Program-made: the position numbers and the translations under genes
The notes under the pieces: generated by a model
Told to the model about the DNA's origin: nothing
The model's database searches: none
What the model saw: the letters and a program-made list of their open reading frames with translations, nothing else
DNA from: Microbacterium sp. ET2
GTDB taxonomy: Bacteria; Actinomycetota; Actinomycetes; Actinomycetales; Microbacteriaceae
DNA length: 64,000 nt
Reading direction: 5' to 3'
Assembly (NCBI RefSeq): GCF_030347395.1
Contig: NZ_CP128170.1
Location: forward strand, 372,001-436,000
Part shown: positions 39,141 through 47,234 of the stretch, piece by piece
How positions within the stretch are numbered: the first letter of the stretch is position 1
Layout: each line of letters opens with the position of its first letter

Positions 39141-40133
39141 ATGACTCGACGCATCCTCTTCCTCGGCGGTACCGGCACCATCAGCGCGTCCTGCGTGCGA
39201 CGGGCGGTGGCGCGCGGTGACGAGGTCACCGTCGTCAACCGGGGAACGGGCCGGCGTGCGCTTCCCCCGCAGGTGCGGACGCTGACGGCAGACCTGCGCG
39301 ACCCCGAGGCTGTTCGGGCTGCGATCGGGTCGGAGGAGTTCGACGTCGTCCTGCAGTTCCTGGCGTTCACGCCCGAGCACGTCCAGGCCGATCTGGAGCT
39401 CTTCGAGGGGCGTGCAGGTCAGTACGTGTTCGTCAGCTCCGCATCGGCCTACCAGAAGCCGCCGGTGCGCCTGCCGGTGACCGAGTCGACGCCACTGCGC
39501 AATCCCTTCTGGCAGTACTCGCGCGACAAGATCGCGTGCGAGGACCTGCTCGTGGCGGCGTATCGCGAGCGCGGCTTCCCCGCCACCATCGTGCGCCCGT
39601 CGCACACCTACGACGAGCAGCTTCTTCCGACCCTGGGGGGATGGACCGACATCGCTCGGATGCGAGCGGGGCGACCGGTCGTCGTGCACGGCGACGGAAC
39701 GAGCCTGTGGACCATCACGCACAGCGACGACGTCGCAGTGGCGATCATCGGGCTTGCAGGTCACCCGGACGCCCTCGGCGAGGCCTTCACGGTCACCGGC
39801 GACCACGCTCCGAGCTGGAACCGCATCTACGGGTGGCTGGCCGATGCAGCCGGTGTCGACTCCCCCGACCTCGTGCACGTCGCATCCGAGACGATCGCCG
39901 CCTTCGCGCCCGACCTCGGTCCCGGCCTGGTCGGCGACAAGGCGCACTCCATGATCTTCGACAACGCCAAAGTCACCGCTCTGGTGCCGGAGTTCGGCAC
40001 CACGATCACCTTCGATGAGGGCGCCCGGCAGATCGTGGCGTTCTACGACGCGCATCCCGACCACCGAAAGGTCGACGCGGACCGCGATGCGCTTTTCGAT
40101 CGCATCGCGGCCCATGCCCGACAGGCGGGGTGA
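39141..40133 (+). CDS. NAD-dependent epimerase/reductase-like (extended SDR) protein
   Basis: A 330-residue Rossmann-fold protein. The N-terminal LFLGGTGTISASCV carries the GxxGxxS nucleotide loop, followed by TVVNRGTGR, TADLRDPEAV, FVSSASAYQK and YSRDKIACEDLL, where Tyr and Lys are placed as in the SDR active site. The C-terminal region (HTYDEQLLPTLGGW and TITHSDDVAVAI) resembles sugar-nucleotide epimerases and RNA-binding relatives of plant CSP41. The substrate is not known. It follows gnd by 31 bases but has its own -10 element. Confidence 0.85.
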   Translation: MTRRILFLGGTGTISASCVRRAVARGDEVTVVNRGTGRRALPPQVRTLTADLRDPEAVRAAIGSEEFDVVLQFLAFTPEHVQADLELFEGRAGQYVFVSSASAYQKPPVRLPVTESTPLRNPFWQYSRDKIACEDLLVAAYRERGFPATIVRPSHTYDEQLLPTLGGWTDIARMRAGRPVVVHGDGTSLWTITHSDDVAVAIIGLAGHPDALGEAFTVTGDHAPSWNRIYGWLADAAGVDSPDLVHVASETIAAFAPDLGPGLVGDKAHSMIFDNAKVTALVPEFGTTITFDEGARQIVAFYDAHPDHRKVDADRDALFDRIAAHARQAG

Positions 40134-40139
40134 CCACCT

Positions 40140-40865
40140 TCACCGCGTGATGTCGCGGACCACTCCCTTCTCCAGGCGGAGCCGACGGCGGGCGCGCCCC
40201 GCCACCGCGGAATCGTGCGTGACCACGATGAGCGTGAGCCCCTCGTCATTCAGTCGCTGGAGGACGCCGAGGATCTCATCTCTCATACTCTCGTCGAGGT
40301 TGCCTGTCGGCTCGTCGGCGAGGAGAACCCGGGGGCGCTTGACGATGGCCCGCGCGATCGCGACGCGCTGCTGCTGACCGCCGGAGAGCTCGCCCGGGCG
40401 GTGACCCGCCCGCTCCGCGAGGCCGACCCGGCTCAGCGCCTCGCTCACACGCCGGGACCTTTCGGTGGCGGGGAGGCGCAACGGCTCGAGGGCCATGTCC
40501 ACGTTCTCGCTCGCGGTGAGGGTCGGGATGAGGTTGAACCCCTGGAACACGAAACCGATCTCGTGCGCACGGATGCGACCGAGGCGGCGGTTTTCCGCGG
40601 TGGCGAGATCGAGCTCGCCGAGATGCACCGACCCGCTGCTCGGGCGGTCGAGGGCGCCGAGCAGCTGCAGCAGCGTCGACTTCCCCCCTCCCGTGGGTCC
40701 CTGGATCGTGATGAAGTCCCCTGCCTCGATCTCCAGATCGACCTGGACGAGCGCGGCGACCTCTCGTCCCTTCTGGGAATACGTGCGGGTGACGCCGTTC
40801 AGGCGGTAGAGCGCCGCCGATGTCGAGTCGGTCGCAGTCGTCTGAACTGGGTTGTCGAGGGTCAT
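40140..40865 (-). CDS. ABC transporter ATP-binding protein (MacB/LolD type)
   Basis: A 241-residue ATPase with Walker A GPTGGGKST, Q-loop FVFQGFNLIPTLTA, signature LSGGQQQRVAIARA, Walker B VLLADEPTGNLD and switch His in VVTHDSAV. EPTGNLD and the FNLIPTL pattern belong to the MacB/LolD exporter group, matching the neighbouring FtsX-type permease. ATG 40865 has GGAGA seven bases upstream. Transcribed with the permease, 65 bases downstream of it. Converges with the SDR-type gene across six bases. Confidence 0.95.
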   Translation of the reverse strand: MTLDNPVQTTATDSTSAALYRLNGVTRTYSQKGREVAALVQVDLEIEAGDFITIQGPTGGGKSTLLQLLGALDRPSSGSVHLGELDLATAENRRLGRIRAHEIGFVFQGFNLIPTLTASENVDMALEPLRLPATERSRRVSEALSRVGLAERAGHRPGELSGGQQQRVAIARAIVKRPRVLLADEPTGNLDESMRDEILGVLQRLNDEGLTLIVVTHDSAVAGRARRRLRLEKGVVRDITR

Positions 40866-40930
40866 GACGGGGTCTCCTGTCTGAGGTGTCGGGGCAAGGG
40901 ATGAGAGATGAGGGCGCTGGTCGGACACGG

Positions 40931-42403
40931 TCAGCCCACCGACCTCAGGGCTTCGGCCGGGCTCAGACGGGCGGCTCGCCATCCGCCGAAGGCACCGGCG
41001 ACGAGACCGCCGAGGATCGAGATGCCGACGGCGGCGAGGATCACCCAGAGCGTGACCGGAGCCTGGAGGACCACGTCGGCGGCCGCCGAGGTCATCGCCT
41101 CTCCGAAGCCCCCGCCGCCCGGTCCTCCCGGACCGACGACGCCCTCGGGACCGGTCGTGGTCTGGGCGGTGCTCGTCGAGGAGATCGTCGGGGCGATGAG
41201 ATTGACCACGAGGATGCCCGCCAGGCCCAGGGCGACGCCCACCCCTCCCCCGATGATTCCCTGGACCGCCGACTCGCCGGCCACCTGACCGACGACGCGG
41301 CCGTTGGACCACCCGATGGCCTTGAGCGTGCCGAATTCCCGCGTGCGCCGGGATACACCCGAGATCGTGAACAGGACGGCGAGGGCGAGCGCAACGGCGA
41401 GGACGATGAGTGACAGCCAGGTGCCGAGGTTGGTGATCAGTGAAGCGGCGCTGGAGAGCGACCCCGACACCGTGGCGGCGAGATCGGACTGGGAACTCAC
41501 CGTGGCGTCGGGAAGCTCGTCCTGCAGGGCCGTCTGGATGGTGCTGATCGCATCGGACGACGCGGCCTGCACGTAGATGATCGAGACGACGTCGCCCGCT
41601 CCGGAGAGCTCCTGAGCCACATCGAGCGGAATGTAGACGTTGGCGGCGGTGTCGGCTTCGTCCGAGGTCGACGCGACGATGCCCACGATCTCGAAGTCGG
41701 TGCCGCCGATCTCGATGGTGTCTCCGACGCCGAGCTCCTCGCTCGAGGCGTAGGTTGCGTCGAGCACGGCGACATCCTGACCGGCGTCGTCGACAGCCAG
41801 CGTGCGGCCGTCCGTGATGTCGACGGCGGACGTGGGTCCGATCCCCTCGGCGCCGGGCTCCAATCCGAGGACGGTGAAGGAGTTCAGGTCGAAGGATCCT
41901 CCGCCGAAGCCCCCGCCTCCGCCGTCGGACTGCTGGGGTGGCTGCCCTTGCATCGTCGTGTCGTCGCCGGTGCCGCTCGGCGGCTCGGGAAGCTCGCCCG
42001 AGAAGGTCGTGTTGGTCAGGCTCAGCGCGCCCACAGCCGAGGCGACGCCGTCGGTCGCCGTCACGGTCTCCACCGTCGAGGCGTCGAGGGTCGATCGGAG
42101 GGGCTCGGTCATCAGGCGCGACTGATCCAGTCGCGTTGTGCCGTCCTCGCCGGTCTGACCGCCCTCTTCGTCGAAGTCGAATTGGGCGCCGCTCTGGCCC
42201 GGTTCCGCCGTGCCCCCGGTCACCGTGAGGTCGGTGCCGACGCCGTAGACGGTCTCCAGCGCCTGCGCCTGTGCGTCGCGCACACCGGCCGCCAACGAGG
42301 TGACGATCATCACCAGGGCGATGGCCAGCGCGAGGCCGGCGGCGACGATGATGGTCTGTCTCTTGCGCCCGGCGAGCTCTCGCCGGAGGTAGGTCGCGTA
42401 CAT
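40931..42403 (-). CDS. ABC transporter permease (MacB/FtsX family)
   Basis: A 490-residue protein with the MacB layout: one N-terminal helix (about 18-40), a large extracytoplasmic domain (about 45-325), then three C-terminal helices around the FtsX domain (LIVLAVALALAVLFTISGVSRRTREFGTLKAIGWS). The C-terminus RLSPAEALRSVG is typical. Two glycine-rich stretches are unusual: one in the exported domain (DGGGGGFGGGSFD) and one in the loop between the last helices (VVGPGGPGGGGFGE). With its ATPase it probably extracts or exports lipids, peptides or antibiotics. AGGAGA precedes the ATG, and a TAGCGT -10 lies 41 bases upstream. Confidence 0.92.
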   Translation of the reverse strand: MYATYLRRELAGRKRQTIIVAAGLALAIALVMIVTSLAAGVRDAQAQALETVYGVGTDLTVTGGTAEPGQSGAQFDFDEEGGQTGEDGTTRLDQSRLMTEPLRSTLDASTVETVTATDGVASAVGALSLTNTTFSGELPEPPSGTGDDTTMQGQPPQQSDGGGGGFGGGSFDLNSFTVLGLEPGAEGIGPTSAVDITDGRTLAVDDAGQDVAVLDATYASSEELGVGDTIEIGGTDFEIVGIVASTSDEADTAANVYIPLDVAQELSGAGDVVSIIYVQAASSDAISTIQTALQDELPDATVSSQSDLAATVSGSLSSAASLITNLGTWLSLIVLAVALALAVLFTISGVSRRTREFGTLKAIGWSNGRVVGQVAGESAVQGIIGGGVGVALGLAGILVVNLIAPTISSTSTAQTTTGPEGVVGPGGPGGGGFGEAMTSAAADVVLQAPVTLWVILAAVGISILGGLVAGAFGGWRAARLSPAEALRSVG

Positions 42404-42444
42404 GGGTCTCCTCTCGCCGGGCTGCGGTCCCGGCCGTCACGCCG

Positions 42445-42450
42445 ACGCTA
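42445..42450 (-). promoter_or_regulatory. -10 hexamer TAGCGT of the ABC exporter operon
   Basis: Leftward TAGCGT would start transcription near 42438, leaving a leader of about 35 bases with an AGGAGA ribosome-binding site before ATG 42403. The CATAG repeats then lie from about -45 to -107, an activator position. Confidence 0.45.
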
Positions 42451-42482
42451 GGGACCTCGGTGAAGAGCACCGTTGGCAGGGG

Positions 42483-42545
42483 GTATGGGATTGCTATGGA
42501 TGACTCTCAGCCGGCGCATAGCCGACGCCATAGGAAATCCATAGC
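42483..42545. promoter_or_regulatory. CATAG repeat cluster, candidate response-regulator operator
   Basis: Five near-copies of one pentamer fill the divergent region: GTATG at 42483, CTATG at 42494, then CATAG at 42517, 42529 and 42540. Spacing within each arm is 11-12 bases, one helical turn, as in OmpR/PhoB-type tandem sites. The two arms point toward each other; GCTATGGAT (42493-42501) and ATCCATAGC (42537-42545) are perfect inverted copies. The cluster lies between the ABC exporter and a response-regulator gene. Confidence 0.55.
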
Positions 42546-42566
42546 TGAGCCCGCACACTGGGGAGC

Positions 42567-43298
42567 ATGACGACCCTCGCCTCCTCTGCCCTCCGCCGCC
42601 CCGATGGGCAGGCGCTCCGACTCCTCGTCGTCGATGACGAGCAGATGCTGACCGACCTGCTCTCGATGGCTCTTCGGATGGAAGGATGGGAGGTCAAGAC
42701 GGCGTCCTCGGGCTTCGAGGCTCTCCAGGCGGCACGCGACTTCCGCCCCGACGCGATGGTGCTCGACATCATGATGCCCGACCTCGACGGGATGTCGGTG
42801 CTGCAGCGGCTGCGCGCCTCCGGCGACGACGTGCCCGTGCTGTTCCTCACCGCGAAGGACGCCGTGTCGGATCGCGTCGCGGGGCTCACTGCCGGCGGCG
42901 ACGACTACGTCACCAAGCCGTTCAGCCTGGAGGAGGTCGTCGCGCGGCTGCGTGGACTCATGAGGCGCGCCGGAACGGCCCAGACCGCCGAGGACGAGCC
43001 GATCCTCCGGGTCGGCGACCTGTCGCTGAATGAGGACAGCCACGAGGTCGAGCGTGCCGGGACGGAGATCGAGCTGACCGCCACCGAGTTCGAGCTGCTG
43101 CGGTTCCTGATGCGCAATCAGCGACGCGTGGTCTCCAAGGCCCAGATCCTCGATCGGGTGTGGAACTACGACTTCGGCGGGCGCTCCAGCGTCGTCGAGC
43201 TCTACATCTCCTACCTCCGCAAGAAGATCGACCAGGGCCAGGAACCCCTCATCCACACCGTCCGCGGCGTCGGGTACATGATCAAGGCCCCCCAGTGA
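42567..43298 (+). CDS. OmpR-family response regulator
   Basis: A 243-residue transcription factor. The receiver domain follows a short leader: VVDDEQML, phospho-acceptor Asp67 in VLDIMMP, FLTAKD, and Lys117 in VTKPFSLEE. The winged-helix domain ends in LIHTVRGVGYMIKAPQ, with the recognition-helix region RSSVVELYISYLRKKID. GGGGAG precedes the ATG. The kinase gene overlaps its stop codon. Placed next to the CATAG repeats, it is the obvious candidate to bind them, controlling itself and the divergent ABC exporter. Confidence 0.95.
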   Translation: MTTLASSALRRPDGQALRLLVVDDEQMLTDLLSMALRMEGWEVKTASSGFEALQAARDFRPDAMVLDIMMPDLDGMSVLQRLRASGDDVPVLFLTAKDAVSDRVAGLTAGGDDYVTKPFSLEEVVARLRGLMRRAGTAQTAEDEPILRVGDLSLNEDSHEVERAGTEIELTATEFELLRFLMRNQRRVVSKAQILDRVWNYDFGGRSSVVELYISYLRKKIDQGQEPLIHTVRGVGYMIKAPQ

Positions 43299-44779
43299 GG
43301 CGGCCCCGACACCCGTGGACCCTCCAGCGACGGCTGATCGTCACGATCGCCGCCATCGTGTCGCTCATTCTGATCCTGGTCGGCGTCGCCACCTCCGCCA
43401 TCCTCGGATCCGTGCTGGAGCGGAGTCTGGACAGCCAGGTCGAGGCGACCGCGAACCGCGCCGCCACCTGGATCCGGCCGCTGATCGGCAGCGGAGCGAC
43501 CGCCGCCGACATCCTGGGGGAACAGGCTCCGCAGCCGGGTTTTCTTCTCGTGGTCGGCGATCCCGTCACGGGTGAGACCACCGCGGCAGCCACCGACGAC
43601 CGCGGGCGCGTGGTCGAACTCAGCGACGCCCAGATCTCCGAGCTGGTCGAGCGCCTCGACACCGCGGGGCCTGCGGTGACCGCTCTCGACGGAGTCGGCA
43701 CGTATCGACTCGCAAACGTTCCCGCCTCCCCCGCCATCGTCGTCGTCGGCATCTCGCGTACCGCCGTGGCGACCACCATCGGCGAGATGCTCCTGACGAT
43801 CGCCCTCCTCACGGTCGGTGGACTGCTGCTGCTTGCCGTTGCGACGGCGTGGACGGTGCGGGCCGGCTTGGCTCCCCTCCGCTCCGTCGCCGAGACCGCC
43901 CGCCGTGTCGCGGCGCTCCCCCTCGACCAGGGCGAGGTCTCGATCCGCGACCGTGTCCCCGATGCCGAGGCCGACCCGCGCACGGAGATCGGCCAGGTCG
44001 GGCAGGCGCTGAACACCCTTCTCGACCATGTGTCGACGTCGCTGACCGCCCGGCAGCGCAACGAGGAGCGGATGCGTTCCTTCGTCGCCGACGCCAGTCA
44101 CGAGCTGCGCACGCCGCTGGCATCGATCCGCGGCTATTCCGAGCTGTCGCTGCGCGCCCTGGAACGCGGGCACGACGGCGGAGCGCTCGACACCGCCGAA
44201 GCGTCGCTCGAGCGCATTCAGAGCCAGTCGCTGCGCATGACGTCACTCGTCGAGGATCTGCTCCTGCTCGCCCGCCTGGACGAGGGACAGGAGCTCGTGT
44301 ACGCAGCGGTGGATCTGTCGCAGCTGGCCGTCGAGGCCCTCGGCGACGCGCAGGCGGCAGGACCCGAGCATCACTGGGTCGCCGACGTCGGCGAAGATCC
44401 GGTCGTCGTGGCCGGGGATGCACGTCGCCTGCACCAGGTGATGGCGAACCTCCTCGGCAACGCCCGGATCCACACCCCGGCGGGCACCACCGTGCGCGTG
44501 TCGATCAGCCGAGACCGTTCCGACGCCGTGGTCCGGGTGCACGACGACGGGCCCGGGATCGACCCGGCGATCGCCGACGATCTGTTCGAGCGTTTCGCCC
44601 GAGCCGACCGGTCGCGGGCGCGGAACACCGGCGGCACGGGCCTCGGCCTGTCGATCGCCCGGGCGATCGTGATCGCGCACGGCGGCACCCTCGCCGTCAC
44701 CAGCACGCCGGGTGACACGACGTTCGAGATCCGGCTGCCTGCCCGCCCCGAGCATCCCCCGGAGGTCAGTACCCGCTGA
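43295..44779 (+). CDS. two-component sensor histidine kinase
   Basis: A 494-residue membrane kinase coupled to the regulator by a GTGA overlap. Segments: transmembrane helix at about 14-36, exported sensor domain of some 120 residues, second helix at about 165-187, HAMP, ASHELRTPLASIRGYSEL with phospho-acceptor His269, N-box VMANLLGNARIHTPAG, G-box VRVHDDGPGID and GGTGLGLSIARAI. The architecture resembles actinobacterial TcrY/PrrB-like kinases. The stimulus is unknown. Its last 14 bases overlap the convergent flavin-linked oxidoreductase gene. Confidence 0.94.
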   Translation: MRRPRHPWTLQRRLIVTIAAIVSLILILVGVATSAILGSVLERSLDSQVEATANRAATWIRPLIGSGATAADILGEQAPQPGFLLVVGDPVTGETTAAATDDRGRVVELSDAQISELVERLDTAGPAVTALDGVGTYRLANVPASPAIVVVGISRTAVATTIGEMLLTIALLTVGGLLLLAVATAWTVRAGLAPLRSVAETARRVAALPLDQGEVSIRDRVPDAEADPRTEIGQVGQALNTLLDHVSTSLTARQRNEERMRSFVADASHELRTPLASIRGYSELSLRALERGHDGGALDTAEASLERIQSQSLRMTSLVEDLLLLARLDEGQELVYAAVDLSQLAVEALGDAQAAGPEHHWVADVGEDPVVVAGDARRLHQVMANLLGNARIHTPAGTTVRVSISRDRSDAVVRVHDDGPGIDPAIADDLFERFARADRSRARNTGGTGLGLSIARAIVIAHGGTLAVTSTPGDTTFEIRLPARPEHPPEVSTR

Positions 44780-46337
44780 ACGCGTCGGTCGTCAGCGACC
44801 GGGCCCGTCGGAGCGCCGGGGCGAGCTCGGCGATGAGGCCGGCGGGGCCCGAGACGAATGCGTGGCGGGCAGAGATGTCGGGAACGACGCCCAGCAGACC
44901 GTCGGCGTCCAGCCGCACTCCGCGCGCCCACCGCCAGTGCGGCGGCAGGTCGGCGGGAGCCCCGCGGGTGAAGACGATGACGGGCACCCCCGAAGCGGCG
45001 ATCTCTTCGCGGTAGGCGAGCTCGGCGGCATCCGAAGCGACATAGACGAGCACGATGTCGCGATCCTCGTCCGCCAGGCGGTGGTGCCGCAGCTGGGAGA
45101 CGAACGGCGTGATCCCGATGCCGGCGGCGACCAGGAGCACCGGAGCCGCGGTGCTCCTCGGCAGCACGAAGTCGCCCCACACCCCCGTGACCGCCAGCTC
45201 TCGCCCGGCTGCGGTCTCGGCGAGCGCGCGCTTGAAGCTCGACGGGGTGCCTGTGGCGGGCTCGCGGTAGGCGATCTTCAGTTCGGGAAGGTCTTCGGGC
45301 GCCGACGCGATGCTGAACTCCCGGCGCGTGCCCCGCGCGTCGGCGCGACGATGCGGCACATCGAGCTCGAGGTACTGACCCGGGGCGAAGGAGAGCGGAC
45401 CCGATACGCGGAAGGTGAGCTCGCGCACGGTCGGGCTCAGGTGCGCGCGCTCCTGCAGCCGAAGCCGCTGCGCGGCCCGGACAGCGAGGAAGAACGCGAG
45501 CAGGTTTCCGATGAGAAGGGCCCGCTCCTGGCCGAGACTGAATGACCCGATGACGATCGGCCATCCCGCCAGCGCCCCGACCACGAGCGCGACGAGCAGC
45601 TGCTGCCACCGCCTCGGCGGGAGGGTGAGGGGTTCGGAGAGCATGAATGCGCCGAGGAAGAGGAACGGCGAGGAGAACACCACCTGCGGAAGGATGTCGC
45701 CGAGCGCGACCGGGGCGCCGAGTGCGGCGTACTGCGAGAAGACCCGGACGAGCGCGACCCCGACGGCCACGACGAGGAACAGCGCAGCGATCCGCAGCTT
45801 CTCCGCACGCCACAGCACGGCGATCCCGAGGATGATCACGGGCGCGGCCAGCACCGGGCTTCCCACCCACCACGCCGATGCCCCGAGCGCCGGAACCCAG
45901 ATGCTGAGGAGGGTCAGCGCCGACGCTCCCGTCGCGGCGGGATTGAGGATGTGGCGCCCCCTCCAGGCCAGGAGGTACTTCGACACGGCCGCGATCGCGC
46001 CGGCCAGCGCAGCGCCGAGCAGCAGGAGCGGATCCAGCGACGGGCGCAGGACGAAGAGGAGGATGCCCGCCGTGATGAGCGAAGACTCCCACCGCCACGG
46101 CAGGCGCAGCACGCGCTGGGCGGCGAGGTCGACCGCGACGCAGACGACGACGAGCACGACGGCGGTGCCGAGGATCTCGAGCGGGGTCTGCGCGAGCGCT
46201 CCGAAGAACGCCAGGACGACGGCGACGGCGGTGAGCGCGCCGAGCGCGAGCAGCACGACGCGATACATCGAGAAGCGACCGAGGACCGCGAAGACGCGGG
46301 CGGTGACGGCGCGCACACCGGCGGTCAGGGAGTTCAC
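44766..46337 (-). CDS. NqrB/RnfD-like membrane domain fused to ferredoxin-NAD(P)+ reductase domain
   Basis: A 523-residue fusion. Residues about 25-290 form a polytopic NqrB/RnfD-like domain with the motif ILNPAATGAS; TGAS at 136-139 matches the S/T-G-A-S/T site where FMN is covalently attached in NqrB and RnfD. FMLSEPLTLPP at 231-241 corresponds to their conserved TDPVTSP-type segment. Residues about 295-523 are a reductase domain with FAD motif RREFSIAS (338-345) and NAD(P) motif GIGITP (406-411). Predicted role: NAD(P)H to FAD to membrane flavin to exported FMN protein. GTG 46337 overlaps the apbE stop (GTGA). Confidence 0.85.
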   Translation of the reverse strand: MNSLTAGVRAVTARVFAVLGRFSMYRVVLLALGALTAVAVVLAFFGALAQTPLEILGTAVVLVVVCVAVDLAAQRVLRLPWRWESSLITAGILLFVLRPSLDPLLLLGAALAGAIAAVSKYLLAWRGRHILNPAATGASALTLLSIWVPALGASAWWVGSPVLAAPVIILGIAVLWRAEKLRIAALFLVVAVGVALVRVFSQYAALGAPVALGDILPQVVFSSPFLFLGAFMLSEPLTLPPRRWQQLLVALVVGALAGWPIVIGSFSLGQERALLIGNLLAFFLAVRAAQRLRLQERAHLSPTVRELTFRVSGPLSFAPGQYLELDVPHRRADARGTRREFSIASAPEDLPELKIAYREPATGTPSSFKRALAETAAGRELAVTGVWGDFVLPRSTAAPVLLVAAGIGITPFVSQLRHHRLADEDRDIVLVYVASDAAELAYREEIAASGVPVIVFTRGAPADLPPHWRWARGVRLDADGLLGVVPDISARHAFVSGPAGLIAELAPALRRARSLTTDAFSGY

Positions 46338-47233
46338 GATGCCACCGTATCCGCCCTCATGAACAGCTCGGCGGGGCTGCCCGGCGACCAATCGACGCGG
46401 CCGTCGGTGGTCATCCTCACCCACTCCACGCCCCAGCGAAGGGCGATCTCGGGCCCGCCGTCGAAGAACAGCGCGGTCGCGATCGCGTCGGCCGTCATCG
46501 CGTCGGGCGCGAATGCCCAGGTCGCGGCGATGGTGCGTACCGGCTCTCCCGTGCGGGCGTCCACAACGTGATGCAGTCCGTCACCCCAGCGTCGCCGATT
46601 GGTCGCCGAGGAGCAGACGGCGCCGGTCGACACGGTCACGACGCCGATCGCCCGCGACGTGTCGTACGGGTGCTCGAGGCCGATTCGGAGATCGGCCCCG
46701 CTCACCCGGAGGTCCCCGGAGGCGTCGACGAGCAGCGGGCCGCTGACCCGCTCGGCGAGCACGGCGTGGACGAGATCGACGAGCCGGCCCTTGCCGAGGG
46801 CGCCCACGTCGATGGTCGCGGGTCGAGAGAGGCTCAGCGCATCCGAGGTCCACGACAGGACATCGCGCCAGGGGGGCGCCGATTCGGCTCCGCGATCGAT
46901 CAGCGACATGGCGGCGTCGTAGCCGCGGCGTGCCAGAACTCCGCCGATGAGGGGGCTGACTGCGCCGCCGGTGGCGTCGGCGATGTCTGTCAGGCCCGAG
47001 AGCAGGAGGTCGGTGTCGGCGGGTGCGGCCACGGCTCCCCCGCGATGGGCGAGGGCGGTGACGGTGGAGTCGTCGCGGAACCTCGACCAGATGCGATCGA
47101 ACGTCTCGATCGCATCGGCCACGGCGGCGCGGTCATCGCTCGTGAGCGCCTGGGCGCTTCCCACCTCCCACCGGGTGCCTATCGCCTCGAATCGCCAGAT
47201 CGCGGGCGTCGCATGCGGGAGCGGCGAAGACAT
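46334..47233 (-). CDS. apbE: FAD:protein FMN transferase (ApbE)
   Basis: Transfers FMN from FAD to Ser/Thr of target proteins with Mg2+. The 299-residue protein has family blocks YDAAMSLID, TIDVGALGKGRLVD with Lys148, VDASGDLRVSG, HHVVDARTGEP and the metal-binding DAMTADAIATALF (244-256). It sits between a predicted FMN-acceptor lipoprotein (1-base gap) and a membrane protein with a TGAS motif (4-base overlap), so both are likely targets. Unlike many ApbE proteins it shows no signal peptide or lipobox (MSSPLPHATPAIWRFEAIG), leaving its cellular side unclear. Confidence 0.93.
   Translation of the reverse strand: MSSPLPHATPAIWRFEAIGTRWEVGSAQALTSDDRAAVADAIETFDRIWSRFRDDSTVTALAHRGGAVAAPADTDLLLSGLTDIADATGGAVSPLIGGVLARRGYDAAMSLIDRGAESAPPWRDVLSWTSDALSLSRPATIDVGALGKGRLVDLVHAVLAERVSGPLLVDASGDLRVSGADLRIGLEHPYDTSRAIGVVTVSTGAVCSSATNRRRWGDGLHHVVDARTGEPVRTIAATWAFAPDAMTADAIATALFFDGGPEIALRWGVEWVRMTTDGRVDWSPGSPAELFMRADTVAS
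46344..46349 (-). promoter_or_regulatory. possible internal -10 hexamer TACGGT
   Basis: Inside the end of apbE, leftward TACGGT ends six bases before the GTG at 46337. It may be chance, since the gene is also coupled to apbE. Confidence 0.25.
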
Positions 47234-47234
47234 C

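Noticed and set aside
40866..42470. Long N-terminal extension of the ABC ATPase frame
   Set aside because: It is an out-of-frame reading of the permease gene, Arg/Gly-rich and motif-free; ATG 40865 has a proper ribosome-binding site.
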